NCBI GenBank assembly: GCA_041395725.1
Contig: JAWKZW010000001.1
Coordinates: 4,532,501 to 4,596,500, forward strand
DNA length: 64,000 nt
Direction of reading: 5' to 3'
Source: Gammaproteobacteria bacterium
Lineage (GTDB): Bacteria; Pseudomonadota; Gammaproteobacteria; Pseudomonadales; Pseudohongiellaceae
Shown in pieces: positions 18,983-27,644 of the stretch. Position numbers and translations under genes: made by a program. Each line of letters begins with the position of its first letter. The stretch's first letter is position 1. The notes below the pieces were generated by a model. The model had not been told where the DNA came from. It searched no databases and worked only from the letters and a program-made list of their open reading frames with translations.

Positions 18983-19002
18983 GGTGAGCTCTTCCGTCGA
19001 AT

Positions 19003-19489
19003 GTAGTTAAGTCGCGCGCTTTACACGGCCAGGTGCGGACTGATGGGTGGCGCCACTTTCACTGCCACGGCCGGCTGCCCTGTATCCCGTCCTTTCCTGT
19101 CTTGTCCTGACCTGACCTGTCCTGTCCTGTCCTGTCCTGTCGCCGGTTTATCTCGCCAAGTTCTGTCGGTCGTGAATCCGATTACCTGGTGACCGACATC
19201 AACAGCGGACTACCAGCAACCTGCCAGACTGCAGCCGGTATCGGGCAATCTGCCTGGTCGGTGCCCGAATCAGTGGTACTTGCTTTCATTAAACTGCCCT
19301 AACTATCCCACTAGTCGGCCATGAAAAGCAAGCCGGCAGCGCATACGGGGCGGACAAAGCGCGTCATATTTCCGACAGTCCGCCAACTGCCCGAAACAGT
19401 CAGAAAAGCGCACAGACAAGCCGCTCTTCTGCCCGCTTTCGGACAGAATGGTGAGCCGCTTTTCAACCCGGCTTTTCCCGGATTATCCA
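19003..19489. other. Intergenic region upstream of the MoxR/vWA block
   Basis: About 490 bp between the DUF4175 start (leftward) and the 3' end of the Nudix gene. It should hold the promoter of the 16-kb block, but I see no convincing -35/-10 pair. Its main feature is the pentanucleotide array at 19086-19140, about 100 bp before the DUF4175 start codon. The open frame at 19321-19653 has no family resemblance. Confidence 0.5.
19086..19140. repeat. CCTGT pentanucleotide tandem repeat
   Basis: Eleven consecutive 5-bp units: six degenerate ones (CCCGT, CCTTT, CCTGT, CTTGT, CCTGA, CCTGA) followed by five perfect CCTGT copies (19116-19140). It sits in the leader region of the large leftward operon. 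A 5-bp unit in a non-coding leader can change promoter spacing or leader structure when copies are gained or lost. Confidence 0.9.
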
Positions 19490-20080
19490 CTACTCACTAT
19501 CGGGTACGTCGGCCACCCCCATTTCGATTGGTCGGTAGTGGGGAGAATCGTCGGGAAAAACCCGGATACCCTGCCCGGATACGCCGGCAAGCAATTCATC
19601 GAGACTTGAGTAGTGCCGCAGATCCTGAAGTGTCACAAGAGTCGGGTGAATGACTTTCAGTTCCCGCCGCGCAACTTCCTGCAGCGCCCGGACCGGGCTG
19701 ATCCAGCGGAAATCTCTTATCTCGCCGTCGTCGACAGTAACCTCAACCTGTTCGTAAAGGGGACAGAGGAAAAACCAGGTGCTGAACCGTAGCGGCAGAT
19801 TTTCGGGCGTGGTCCAGTGCGCGGTGTGAATAAGGTGCCGATGATCAATGGTAATCCCCGCTTCCTCGCGGGTCTCCCGCACTGCCGCTCGCAGTGCCGC
19901 CTGATACTCCCCGGTACCGGATTCCGAGGGGTAATCCTGTGGGTCGATCTTGCCTCCCGGAAAGACCCAGCATCCGGGAGTGAAGGCCAGGTTTTCATCC
20001 CGCCTTAACAACAGGACTTCAAGGTCAGTCTGCGCTTCCCGAACCAGCACAACAGTGGCAGCGGGTCTGGGTTCAACCAT
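19490..20080 (-). CDS. Nudix hydrolase, long-insert type
   Basis: 196 residues, cytoplasmic. The Nudix box is present in a split form: GGK near residue 42, an insertion of about 17 residues, then AALRAAVRETREEAGI (about 62-77), which supplies the metal-binding REx2EE core. The spaced box and the N-terminal RPAATVVLVR strand resemble the NUDT7/NUDT8/NUDT19 and bacterial CoA/NADH-pyrophosphohydrolase-like branch, so hydrolysis of a CoA- or nucleoside-diphosphate-linked substrate is likely but not shown. GGAG lies 7 nt before the ATG. It is divergent from the glycosyltransferase gene. Confidence 0.85.
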   Translation of the reverse strand: MVEPRPAATVVLVREAQTDLEVLLLRRDENLAFTPGCWVFPGGKIDPQDYPSESGTGEYQAALRAAVRETREEAGITIDHRHLIHTAHWTTPENLPLRFSTWFFLCPLYEQVEVTVDDGEIRDFRWISPVRALQEVARRELKVIHPTLVTLQDLRHYSSLDELLAGVSGQGIRVFPDDSPHYRPIEMGVADVPDSE

Positions 20081-20292
20081 TGATATTCTCCGTTAATCGC
20101 CCGTTCAAAGCCCCCCGACTCACCCCATGGCAGCAGGTAAGCGCCTGTTTCAGCGCGCTGACCAGGACGAAAACGACACCGGATGCGCAGCGCTCAAGCT
20201 AGCGCTTCTGGCCGCCGGTTGCAATTGCGCTGCCCGGGACGGCAAAATCAGCCCTGGCCCATCAAAGCAAGCCTTGCCTGACACCCCCTTGC

Positions 20293-21453
20293 ATGAAAAA
20301 ACACATCCTGCTTCTTTCCGCCTACGATGCCATGAGCCATCGTCAGTGGCGTCAGTCACTGGCAAGTCTGTTCCCGGAGTTTACCTGGACTCAGCTGTCT
20401 CTGCCGCCTCGGCATTTCAGCTGGCGCGTGCGGGGCAACAGCCTGCTCTGGGGGCAAGGCGAACACGTGGAACTGGAGCAGTCGTACGACCTCCTCATAG
20501 CCACTTCGCTGGTGGACCTGGCCAGTTTACGGGGGTTCCGCCCCGCTCTGGCCCGGATTCCCTCGGTGGTTTACTTTCACGAGAATCAGTTTGCCTATCC
20601 ACGGAGCCCTGAACAGGTTCAGCGCCCCTATGACACCGACCTGGATGCAGCCCTGGTTTCTCTCTATTCAGCACTGTGCGCGGATCGGGTGGTTTTCAAC
20701 AGCGACTACAACCGGCTAAGCTTCCTGGCGGGGGCCAGACAGCTGTTCAACCGGCTGCCCGACCGGCTGCCCACCCGGTTGATGGAAAAACTGTCGCTTG
20801 CAGAGACTTTACCGGTGCCACTGGACCCGGCCCTTACAGGTCATCGCAGCGCCAGCAGGACAGAACCGCTGCAGGTCGCGCCTGCAGTCCTGACGGTGGC
20901 CTGGAACCACCGCTGGGAATACGACAAGGGGCCGGCTCTGCTGCTGAAGCTGGTAAAAGCGGTTGTCGACCAGGAACTGCCGATTCAATTCTGCATCATG
21001 GGCCAGCAGTTCCGTCGTCAGCCTGAGGAATTTGAACAGCTTGGCCGACTGTTGGCCGCTCACGACAGACGCAACCCCCACTGGCCGTCTCATCTGGGCT
21101 ATGTGCCTGACCGGAGCGACTATCTTGGCAGACTGGCATCCTGCGATGTGGTGCTGTCCACGGCGATACATGATTTTCAGGGTCTGGCTGTGCTGGAGGC
21201 CTGCGCACTGGGCTGCACTCCCCTGTGCCCGGACCAGCTGGTATACCCGGAGTATCTGGACCAGCGGTTTCTTTATCCGGCGCCACCGGGCGGCAAGGAT
21301 GACGTTACGCTGCAGGCACTGCTGACCAGCTTGTGCGCCTGGCAGCGACAGCTGGCCAGCGGACGGCCGCTGCCAGCGTTTCAACCAACCGCTTTTGCAG
21401 CAGCCACCCTGAAAAAACGTTACCTGGCTCTGTTTGAAGCACTGTGGCAATAA
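20293..21453 (+). CDS. DUF3524 glycosyltransferase, tRNA-queuosine alpha-mannosyltransferase family
   Basis: 386 residues, cytoplasmic GT-B enzyme. The N-terminal DUF3524 domain (about 1-170) has the family signatures LLSAYDAMSHRQWR, HENQFAYP (about 97-104) and ALCADRVVFNSDYN. The C-terminal group-1 glycosyltransferase domain has WNHRWEYDKGP and the donor-site region STAIHDFQGLAVLEA. Its animal relative (GTDC1/QTMAN) transfers mannose to queuosine at position 34 of tRNA-Asp. A tgt gene for queuosine biosynthesis lies 6 kb away, which makes a tRNA substrate plausible here. The Shine-Dalgarno is poor. The substrate is inferred from family only. Confidence 0.85.
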   Translation: MKKHILLLSAYDAMSHRQWRQSLASLFPEFTWTQLSLPPRHFSWRVRGNSLLWGQGEHVELEQSYDLLIATSLVDLASLRGFRPALARIPSVVYFHENQFAYPRSPEQVQRPYDTDLDAALVSLYSALCADRVVFNSDYNRLSFLAGARQLFNRLPDRLPTRLMEKLSLAETLPVPLDPALTGHRSASRTEPLQVAPAVLTVAWNHRWEYDKGPALLLKLVKAVVDQELPIQFCIMGQQFRRQPEEFEQLGRLLAAHDRRNPHWPSHLGYVPDRSDYLGRLASCDVVLSTAIHDFQGLAVLEACALGCTPLCPDQLVYPEYLDQRFLYPAPPGGKDDVTLQALLTSLCAWQRQLASGRPLPAFQPTAFAAATLKKRYLALFEALWQ

Positions 21454-21498
21454 TCGCCCGGCAGGAATGCCCCTGGCTCGCCGGCCAGCGCAAAAAAA

Positions 21499-23721
21499 CT
21501 ATTCGGCCGGCTCGAGCAGCGGAAAAACAATTTCCTGACCGATCTGCACCCGATTGAAATCCAGGCTGGGATTGTACTGTCGCAACAGCCAGATCGGAGT
21601 TGAATACCGGCGCCGGGCGATGGAGCCGATGTTGTCATTGGCTGCGACCCGATAATGATCCACGTCCTGAATCCGGTAATTGCTGAAAAATTCCTGCTGC
21701 ATCCGCACGTGGAAATCCCGCCGTCTGACCTCGAATTCCGAGGCAGGAATGCGCGCGAAGTCCAGCTTCAGGCGTTCACCTATAATGACAGGCTCCCGAA
21801 AACTCATGTTATTCAGACGCCTGATATCAGTGGCCCGGATTCCCAGCCACTCGGCATAGTGCCCCAGGGTCTCCGAAGCCTGAATCTGAATGGTGCCGTC
21901 CGCCGCCACGCCATAGTCAGAGGGATCCGCCAGCAGTTCCTCGACCAGTTGCTCGTTGGTTTCGGCGACACTGAGGCTGGACTCCTGCGCCACCGCCTGG
22001 CCCTGCTCGTCAGATGCAGCCTGTTCGAGTTGCTGATTGTCAGGCAGGACCGCCGCCGGTGGCAGCAGCTCTTCAACCTGAGCCAGTTGCACGGGAGCGG
22101 GTGACGGTGCTGCCTGCCTGTCGTCAGAGTGCGAGTCTGCAGGTGAGCCGGCGCTTGCCAGGGTCTCGCTGGCAATTACCAGCCGGGCCGGTGATTCCTG
22201 AGGCGACGAACCGGCTTCAGCGCCGCCAGCGCCAAAACCTGGCAGGCTCAATTGCTGCCCCGGAAAGATACGGTGCGGGTCGGAAATATTGTTCAGGCGT
22301 AACAGCTCTGCTTCTCCCACATCAAAGCGGGCGGCAATCAGGGACAGCGTGTCACCGCGCCTGACACTGTAGACGCCGTCACTGGGCACCGGCATGTCTG
22401 CCACGGCCAGCAGGCGCTGAGCCTGGGCGTTGTCCTGCGGCAGCAGCAGACGCTGGCCGATCTGGATCCGGTTGCGGCTTGCCAGCTGATTGAGCGACGC
22501 CAGCTTGGCAACCGTGGTATTGAAGCGTCGCGCAATGACGGAAAGACTGTCACCACGCTCGACGACATAGGAGACATCCGGCGTCTGCACGGCAAATTTG
22601 TAATCGGCAGGGATCTGGGCAAGAACCCGCGCCGGGTCGTCAGCGACACTGCTGCGCAGCTTGACGGGGAAATCCCGAGGAATACGCTTGGTGCCGTCCC
22701 AGACGATGGGTAACAATGCCGGATTGTCTGCTCGAAGCTGTTCCAGGCTGACTCCCACGGAACGGGCAAAAACCTCGGCATCGACGAAGGCGTCGGTTCG
22801 CACCTCGACAAACTCAGGCGCCTGATCGAGACGAAAGTCACCGAAATACTGCCGGGCGTTATTCTCGACATCCAGTACCGCCAGAAATTGCGCGTAGAAG
22901 TTCCGGGATGCAAACCCGAAAGCCCGCCCCCGGTAGTCGGCGACAATGTCCTCAATGCGATCGGTGCCCAATTGACGCTTGGCCCTTGCCATGCCCCCGG
23001 CGCCGTGATTATAGGCGGTAAGCGCCAGCGGCCAGGTGCCCAGAATGCTGTAGTTGTATTCCAGCAGACTCATGGCGGCATGAGTGGCCGTATAAGGATC
23101 CAGTCGTTCGTCGATTATGTGATCGATGCGCATGAAACGCTGCCCGGTCGCACGACCGAACTGCCACATGCCGGAGGCCGACGCGCTGGAATAAGCCAGG
23201 GGATTGAATGAAGACTCCACATGGGGCAGAACACCCAGCTCGAGGGGCAGGTTTTTTTCCCGGATCACCTGGTTGATATGCGCCCGGTAAGCGCCCGAAC
23301 GAATCAGCCCGCCAAGAAACCGATCCGATTGCCCCAGCTGCCAGCGGATATTGGAGGATGCCTCCGCCAACGTTGCGTTGCTTGTATCCTCTCCCCATAA
23401 AGCAAGAATTTCCCGCTGGCTGTCAGTCAGGCCGCTACGTCGACCAGAGGCCAGCACCTCCAGATCCTTACCGATCTGCTGGCGGGTCTGTTCGATCAAG
23501 CGACGGTCCAACGGCAGGCTTCGGTAGATCACAGCCAGATTTCTGGCATCGTGCAGGTAGCCGCTGCGGGTATCAACTTCAGTGTAGACTTTAATCCAGA
23601 ATTGAATGGCCGGCTCCAGTTCCGGGGGGCGGGGAAACAGGGAGCGATCCTGGGCCGATGCGGAACCTGCCAGCAGCAGCAGGAGCAGGAGGAGCAAACT
23701 TGGAGATCTGGTAAAACCCAT
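21499..23721 (-). CDS. mltD: MltD-like membrane-bound lytic murein transglycosylase with LysM repeats
   Basis: 740 residues. A signal peptide with a long Leu run (about 9-17, ending SASA-QD) carries no lipobox Cys, unlike E. coli MltD. The SLT domain (about 150-300) has the catalytic Glu169 in LPHVESSFNP, then ASGMWQFGRATG and ALTAYNHG. LysM-type repeats follow: two clear (about 387-430 and 455-498) and two divergent (about 612-655 and 690-735), separated by a Ala/Gln-rich linker. It cleaves peptidoglycan glycan strands to 1,6-anhydro ends. Longer than E. coli MltD (452 residues), mainly by extra LysM and linker. No clear ribosome-binding site. Confidence 0.92.
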   Translation of the reverse strand: MGFTRSPSLLLLLLLLLAGSASAQDRSLFPRPPELEPAIQFWIKVYTEVDTRSGYLHDARNLAVIYRSLPLDRRLIEQTRQQIGKDLEVLASGRRSGLTDSQREILALWGEDTSNATLAEASSNIRWQLGQSDRFLGGLIRSGAYRAHINQVIREKNLPLELGVLPHVESSFNPLAYSSASASGMWQFGRATGQRFMRIDHIIDERLDPYTATHAAMSLLEYNYSILGTWPLALTAYNHGAGGMARAKRQLGTDRIEDIVADYRGRAFGFASRNFYAQFLAVLDVENNARQYFGDFRLDQAPEFVEVRTDAFVDAEVFARSVGVSLEQLRADNPALLPIVWDGTKRIPRDFPVKLRSSVADDPARVLAQIPADYKFAVQTPDVSYVVERGDSLSVIARRFNTTVAKLASLNQLASRNRIQIGQRLLLPQDNAQAQRLLAVADMPVPSDGVYSVRRGDTLSLIAARFDVGEAELLRLNNISDPHRIFPGQQLSLPGFGAGGAEAGSSPQESPARLVIASETLASAGSPADSHSDDRQAAPSPAPVQLAQVEELLPPAAVLPDNQQLEQAASDEQGQAVAQESSLSVAETNEQLVEELLADPSDYGVAADGTIQIQASETLGHYAEWLGIRATDIRRLNNMSFREPVIIGERLKLDFARIPASEFEVRRRDFHVRMQQEFFSNYRIQDVDHYRVAANDNIGSIARRRYSTPIWLLRQYNPSLDFNRVQIGQEIVFPLLEPAE

Positions 23722-24139
23722 TGAGTCTGGACTGAATCGCTTATCGATGACCCGGCCGGTAAGATTGACCAGGCGATTATTTTCGTTCCGAATTCTTCTG
23801 CCTGTCTCGTGTCGCGGGCAACAAATCCGGTCGTGATTGCACGCCCCATGCGGGGCACCGGTCTGACCTGCAGCTGCCTTTTTAATCCTGCTGCTGCAGC
23901 TGCCGCGGGCGGCTGGCGCTAAACGACGGACATCGTAAGGTTTATCGCCCCGGCGTTAACGATCTTTATGCAACGTCACTGACCTTGTACGCTCGAGATT
24001 CACGAAACCGGGTAGAGTGTAGAAACCACCGGTCCTGCTGTAAAGGGGCTCGACAGACGGACCATCCTGTTTCAGCCCCGTTCTGTCAGGCTTTCCCGCC
24101 GATGCCCGCCAGCGCGGTGCCCACGCCCGGACCGCAGAC
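23722..24139. other. Intergenic region between secF and mltD
   Basis: About 418 bp with no supported gene; frames such as 23985-24212 look random. A minus-strand promoter candidate for mltD lies at 24016-24044 and would give a leader of nearly 290 nt. Part of this leader is rich in CTGCAGC-type inverted repeats (about 23870-23910), so an RNA structure is possible. Confidence 0.45.
24016..24044 (-). promoter_or_regulatory. Candidate sigma70 promoter upstream of mltD
   Basis: Minus strand TTTACA (24044-24039) and TACACT (24021-24016) with 17 bp spacing, a 5/6 and a 4/6 match. The start codon is about 290 bp downstream, so a long leader or a small RNA between them would have to be assumed. Confidence 0.3.
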
Positions 24140-25090
24140 TCAGGGCATACCGTCCAGCTCGGCGCCTTCCTTGACCGGCACCATCAGATCCTCTCGAGAA
24201 ACCTTCATATAAAGGATGGTACTGCTCGCCACGTAGATGGACGAGTAGGTTCCAACCACCACGCCGATTGTCAACGCAATGGCAAAACCACGGATGGAAT
24301 CACCGCCCACGATCAGCATGGTAACCAGCACCAGCAAGGTGGTTAATGACGTGATCAGGGTACGACTGAGTGTCTGGTTCAGGGAGACATTGACCATCTC
24401 TTCCGGCGAGCCTTTGCGCATGCGCCTGAAATTCTCACGAATTCTATCGGCCACCACGATGGTATCGTTCAGGGAATAACCGATTACTGCCAGCAGTGCC
24501 GCCAGTACGGTCAGATCGAACTCCAGATGAAAGAGCGAGAAAATCCCCAGGACAATAATGACATCATGGGCCAGCGCGGAAACTGCGCCGACTGCAAACT
24601 TGAACTGGAACCGTACCGAGATATAGATCATGATGATCCCGAGTGCCACCAGCATACCCAGGCCACCCTGCTCGGCCAGTTCTTCACCCACCTTGGCGCT
24701 GACGTAATCCGAACCCTGTAACTGAATCTCGCCGTTGGTGGACTGCCGCAGCAGGGCCGCCAGCTCCTCGCCGGTCTGCAGCGCGGCGGCTGACTGATCC
24801 TCCTCGGCCACTTCTTCGTTGACCGGCAGGATAATGCGGATATCCCGGTCGGAGCCGAAGGTCACAACCAGCGCATCGCCGTAACCGTTTTCCTGCAGGG
24901 CTTCATTAACCTGCGGAATATTGACGGACTGGTCATAGGCCAGCCTGACCGAGGTTCCACTGGTAAAATCCAGGCCAAACTGGAGCGAGTTCACCAGTAG
25001 CGACACCAGCGAGACGACTACCAGTAAACCGGAAGCCATGGCCGCAATACGGCGTTTGCCCATAAAATCAATCTGTCGGTCTATTATCAT
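24140..25090 (-). CDS. secF: Protein translocase subunit SecF
   Basis: 316 residues, close to E. coli SecF (323). Six transmembrane helices: TM1 at about 17-37, a periplasmic P1 domain to about 135, then five helices. Motifs: FTSGTSVRLAY after TM1, YSLNDTIVVADRIRENFR and LNQTLSRTLITSLTTLLVL in the membrane core. With SecD it forms the proton-driven SecDF partner that pulls exported proteins through SecYEG. It follows secD by 96 bp on the same strand, the standard yajC-secD-secF order. Confidence 0.96.
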   Translation of the reverse strand: MIIDRQIDFMGKRRIAAMASGLLVVVSLVSLLVNSLQFGLDFTSGTSVRLAYDQSVNIPQVNEALQENGYGDALVVTFGSDRDIRIILPVNEEVAEEDQSAAALQTGEELAALLRQSTNGEIQLQGSDYVSAKVGEELAEQGGLGMLVALGIIMIYISVRFQFKFAVGAVSALAHDVIIVLGIFSLFHLEFDLTVLAALLAVIGYSLNDTIVVADRIRENFRRMRKGSPEEMVNVSLNQTLSRTLITSLTTLLVLVTMLIVGGDSIRGFAIALTIGVVVGTYSSIYVASSTILYMKVSREDLMVPVKEGAELDGMP

Positions 25091-25186
25091 GCTCGCCTGG
25101 ATCCTTGCTCGATGAGTGCTGTGCCGTGTGCCCTGTCAATTGCCTGTAAAGTGCTTTCAGGGCGCCATGAAGGTGCCCCGCAAGCG

Positions 25187-27079
25187 CTAGGACGTTGCAC
25201 CCGTAGGGGCTGCCGCCTTGTTGTTTTTCTGCCCGCCGATAGACAGGGTCCGGAGATTGCGACGCCCCCCGTAGATCAGATTTATCAGCGCCCGGGTGCC
25301 AACGATGGCGGTAAACATGGAGGTGATGATACCGATCATCAGAGTGACCGAGAACCCTTTCACCGGCCCGGTGCCGATGGTAAACAGCACCACCGCCACC
25401 AGAAAAGTAGTCAGGTTGGCGTCCAGAATCGTGCTGAACGCCCGATCATAGCCCGCGTCGATTGCCTGCTGCGGTGGCAGACCGCTGGCCAGCTCCTCCC
25501 TGATGCGGGTGAAAATCAGCACGTTGGCGTCAACCGCCATGCCCACCGTCAACACGATACCGAATATCCCGGGCAGGGTCAGTGTGGCAGGAATGATCGA
25601 CGACATCACCGCAAAAATAAGCAGAATATTCATGACCAGCGCCACATTGGCAGCGAAGCCGAACACCCGGTAATAAACCAGCATGAATGCGACCACCAGC
25701 AGCGAGGAGATGACTACCGCGTAAAGGCCCTGCTGCAGGTTTTCCCGCCCCATAGTGGGACCGATAACCGATTGCTCCACTATCATCATCGGTGCCGCCA
25801 GAGCACCGGAGCGGATCAACTGCCCCAGATCATTGGCTTCCCGCTGGGTCAGGCCGGTAATGCGGAACTGCCGCCCCAGCGCAGTCTGAATCGTGGCATG
25901 GCTGATCAGCCTGCTTTCCTCGTAAAACTCGATTTCCTCGACTTCCTCGCCGTTCTCATCCAGGTAGGAGTTGGTGCGGGATTTGGTTTCGATCAGCAGA
26001 ATATCCATGTTGCGCTGCACGTTCTCACGGGTGACCCGGTTCAACTGTTGCCCGCCCTGGGCGTCCAGGTTGATGGACACCTGGGGTAGACCGTTTTCAT
26101 CCAACGTTGCCCGCACGTTACTGATGCGGTCTCCCTGCAGGATCACGTCGTTATCCACGTTGATCAATTGACCCTGGTATTCGTAGGTTTCGTAACTCAG
26201 CGACGGCGCCCCTAACTCAGCCTCCAAATGAAACTGCAGCGTGGCAATCCGCTGCAGGATACGGATCGCCTGGGCCGGGTCCTGCACGCCGGGCAATTCC
26301 ACCACAATACGGTTGGCACCCTGCTGCTGAACAGTAGGCTCTGCCACACCCAGCGCATCCACCCGGTTCAGGAGAGTGACCCGGTTGGTCTGTATTGTGT
26401 CCCGCTGGATTTCCAGAATGGTCGTCTCGGTCATGCGCAGATCCAGTATGGCCTCGCCGCTGAGCTCACGGTTTTGAAACAGGAGTTCCGGAAAGCCATC
26501 GCGTAACTCAGACCTCGCCAGAGAGCGGGTGTCTTCATCGGCAAAACGAATCTGAATATGAGAATTACTCACCAGCTCCATGCCGAGCGAGCGGATTCTG
26601 GCGGTTCGCAACTGATTGCGAATATTGCTCAGGTTGTCTTCCATGCGCCGGGTCAAGGCCGCTTCCATGTCCACTTCCATCAGGAAATGAACACCCCCCT
26701 GCAGGTCGAGACCGAGGTTCATCTTGCCGGCTCCGATACTCTGCATCCACGCCGGCGTAGTAGGTGCCAGATTCAGCGCGACGATATACTCGTCCGACAG
26801 CGCCTCTTCTATTGCCGTCTTGGCCCGTAACTGATCGTTCAAATTATTGAGTCGGATCAGGCCACTTTCATCCTGAACCTGCTCACCGAAAAATTCGATC
26901 TGGGCAGCCTCCAGAGCGGTGGTGGCAATCGCCAGGTCCGCCTCGGTAACCGGAACGCTTTCGTGGGATATCTGCAACGCCGGGTCGTCGGGGAACAGGT
27001 TGGGGGAGGAATACAGAAAACCCAGCACTACGACCAGGAGTACCAGGGCATTTTTCCAAAGTGGGTATTTGTTCAACAT
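25187..27079 (-). CDS. secD: Protein translocase subunit SecD
   Basis: 630 residues (E. coli 615). One N-terminal helix (about 9-27), a large periplasmic P1 region with the LGLDLQGGVHFLMEVD motif (about 122-137), then five helices with GMAVDANVLIFTRIREEL and FTIGTGPVKGFSVTLMIG. With SecF it drives late steps of preprotein export using the proton gradient. The start ATG at 27079 fits the conserved MLNKYPLWK N-terminus. It lies between yajC and secF on the same strand. Confidence 0.97.
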   Translation of the reverse strand: MLNKYPLWKNALVLLVVVLGFLYSSPNLFPDDPALQISHESVPVTEADLAIATTALEAAQIEFFGEQVQDESGLIRLNNLNDQLRAKTAIEEALSDEYIVALNLAPTTPAWMQSIGAGKMNLGLDLQGGVHFLMEVDMEAALTRRMEDNLSNIRNQLRTARIRSLGMELVSNSHIQIRFADEDTRSLARSELRDGFPELLFQNRELSGEAILDLRMTETTILEIQRDTIQTNRVTLLNRVDALGVAEPTVQQQGANRIVVELPGVQDPAQAIRILQRIATLQFHLEAELGAPSLSYETYEYQGQLINVDNDVILQGDRISNVRATLDENGLPQVSINLDAQGGQQLNRVTRENVQRNMDILLIETKSRTNSYLDENGEEVEEIEFYEESRLISHATIQTALGRQFRITGLTQREANDLGQLIRSGALAAPMMIVEQSVIGPTMGRENLQQGLYAVVISSLLVVAFMLVYYRVFGFAANVALVMNILLIFAVMSSIIPATLTLPGIFGIVLTVGMAVDANVLIFTRIREELASGLPPQQAIDAGYDRAFSTILDANLTTFLVAVVLFTIGTGPVKGFSVTLMIGIITSMFTAIVGTRALINLIYGGRRNLRTLSIGGQKNNKAAAPTGATS

Positions 27080-27193
27080 GTTGCGTCAGTCCCTACGGGT
27101 CACAGTCAGGCCAGGTTCGGCCCTGGCTGGCTTCTGCTTTTTTCGGAGCCTGTACAAAACCGGACTGCTCTAGGCCCGGTCTGATTTCAGTGC

Positions 27194-27520
27194 TTACTTG
27201 ATTCCTGCGATAGTGCCTTTGGGCAACGCCGCCGCCACAGAAGATTTCTGCACCTTCAGTTCGACGCCTTCGGCCACGGCCACACTGATATAGTCCTCGT
27301 TAACTACTGTTACCTTGCCCAGTATCCCTCCCGAGGTCATCACTTCATCACCCTTGGAAATGGAAGAGATAAGATCGCGGTGCTCCTTGGCACGCTTGGA
27401 CTGTGGCCGCCACAGAATAAAATAAAACAACAGAAACATGCCCCCGATGAAAATCAGGTTGAAGGTGGCACTGGGAGCCGCAGGTTCCTGGGCGTAGGCG
27501 GTTGGAAATAACAGGTCCAT
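27194..27520 (-). CDS. yajC: SecYEG accessory subunit YajC
   Basis: 108 residues from the ATG at 27520 (MDLLFPTAYAQ...). The longer frame from 27565 adds 15 residues without a family counterpart, while AGAAG lies just before 27520. One helix (LIFIGGMFLLFYFILWRPQ) is followed by the conserved RPQSKRAKEHRDLI and a small cytoplasmic domain (GGILGKVTVV). It associates with SecDF and SecYEG. First of the yajC-secD-secF trio, 124 bp after tgt. Confidence 0.95.
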   Translation of the reverse strand: MDLLFPTAYAQEPAAPSATFNLIFIGGMFLLFYFILWRPQSKRAKEHRDLISSISKGDEVMTSGGILGKVTVVNEDYISVAVAEGVELKVQKSSVAAALPKGTIAGIK

Positions 27521-27644
27521 GATTCTTCTCACAGGTTGAGTGATCTCGCTTGAATACGACAACACGAATTAATTAATTGATTGTTGAATGTATGAATCTG
27601 GCAGTTTGCTGAAAATTCAAGGCCTGGCAGTGCAATAATTCCAC

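Noticed and set aside
19086..19140. CRISPR-like array
   Set aside because: Units are 5 bp without spacers, so a microsatellite; no cas gene in the window.
21473..21488. Terminator hairpin CTGGC/GCCAG after the glycosyltransferase gene
   Set aside because: On the plus strand the tract that follows is A-rich, not U-rich, and on the minus strand the U-run comes before the stem, so it does not fit an intrinsic terminator for either gene.
25112..26089. 325-codon open frame antisense to secD
   Set aside because: His/Gln-rich shadow of SecD codons; no ribosome site or family resemblance.
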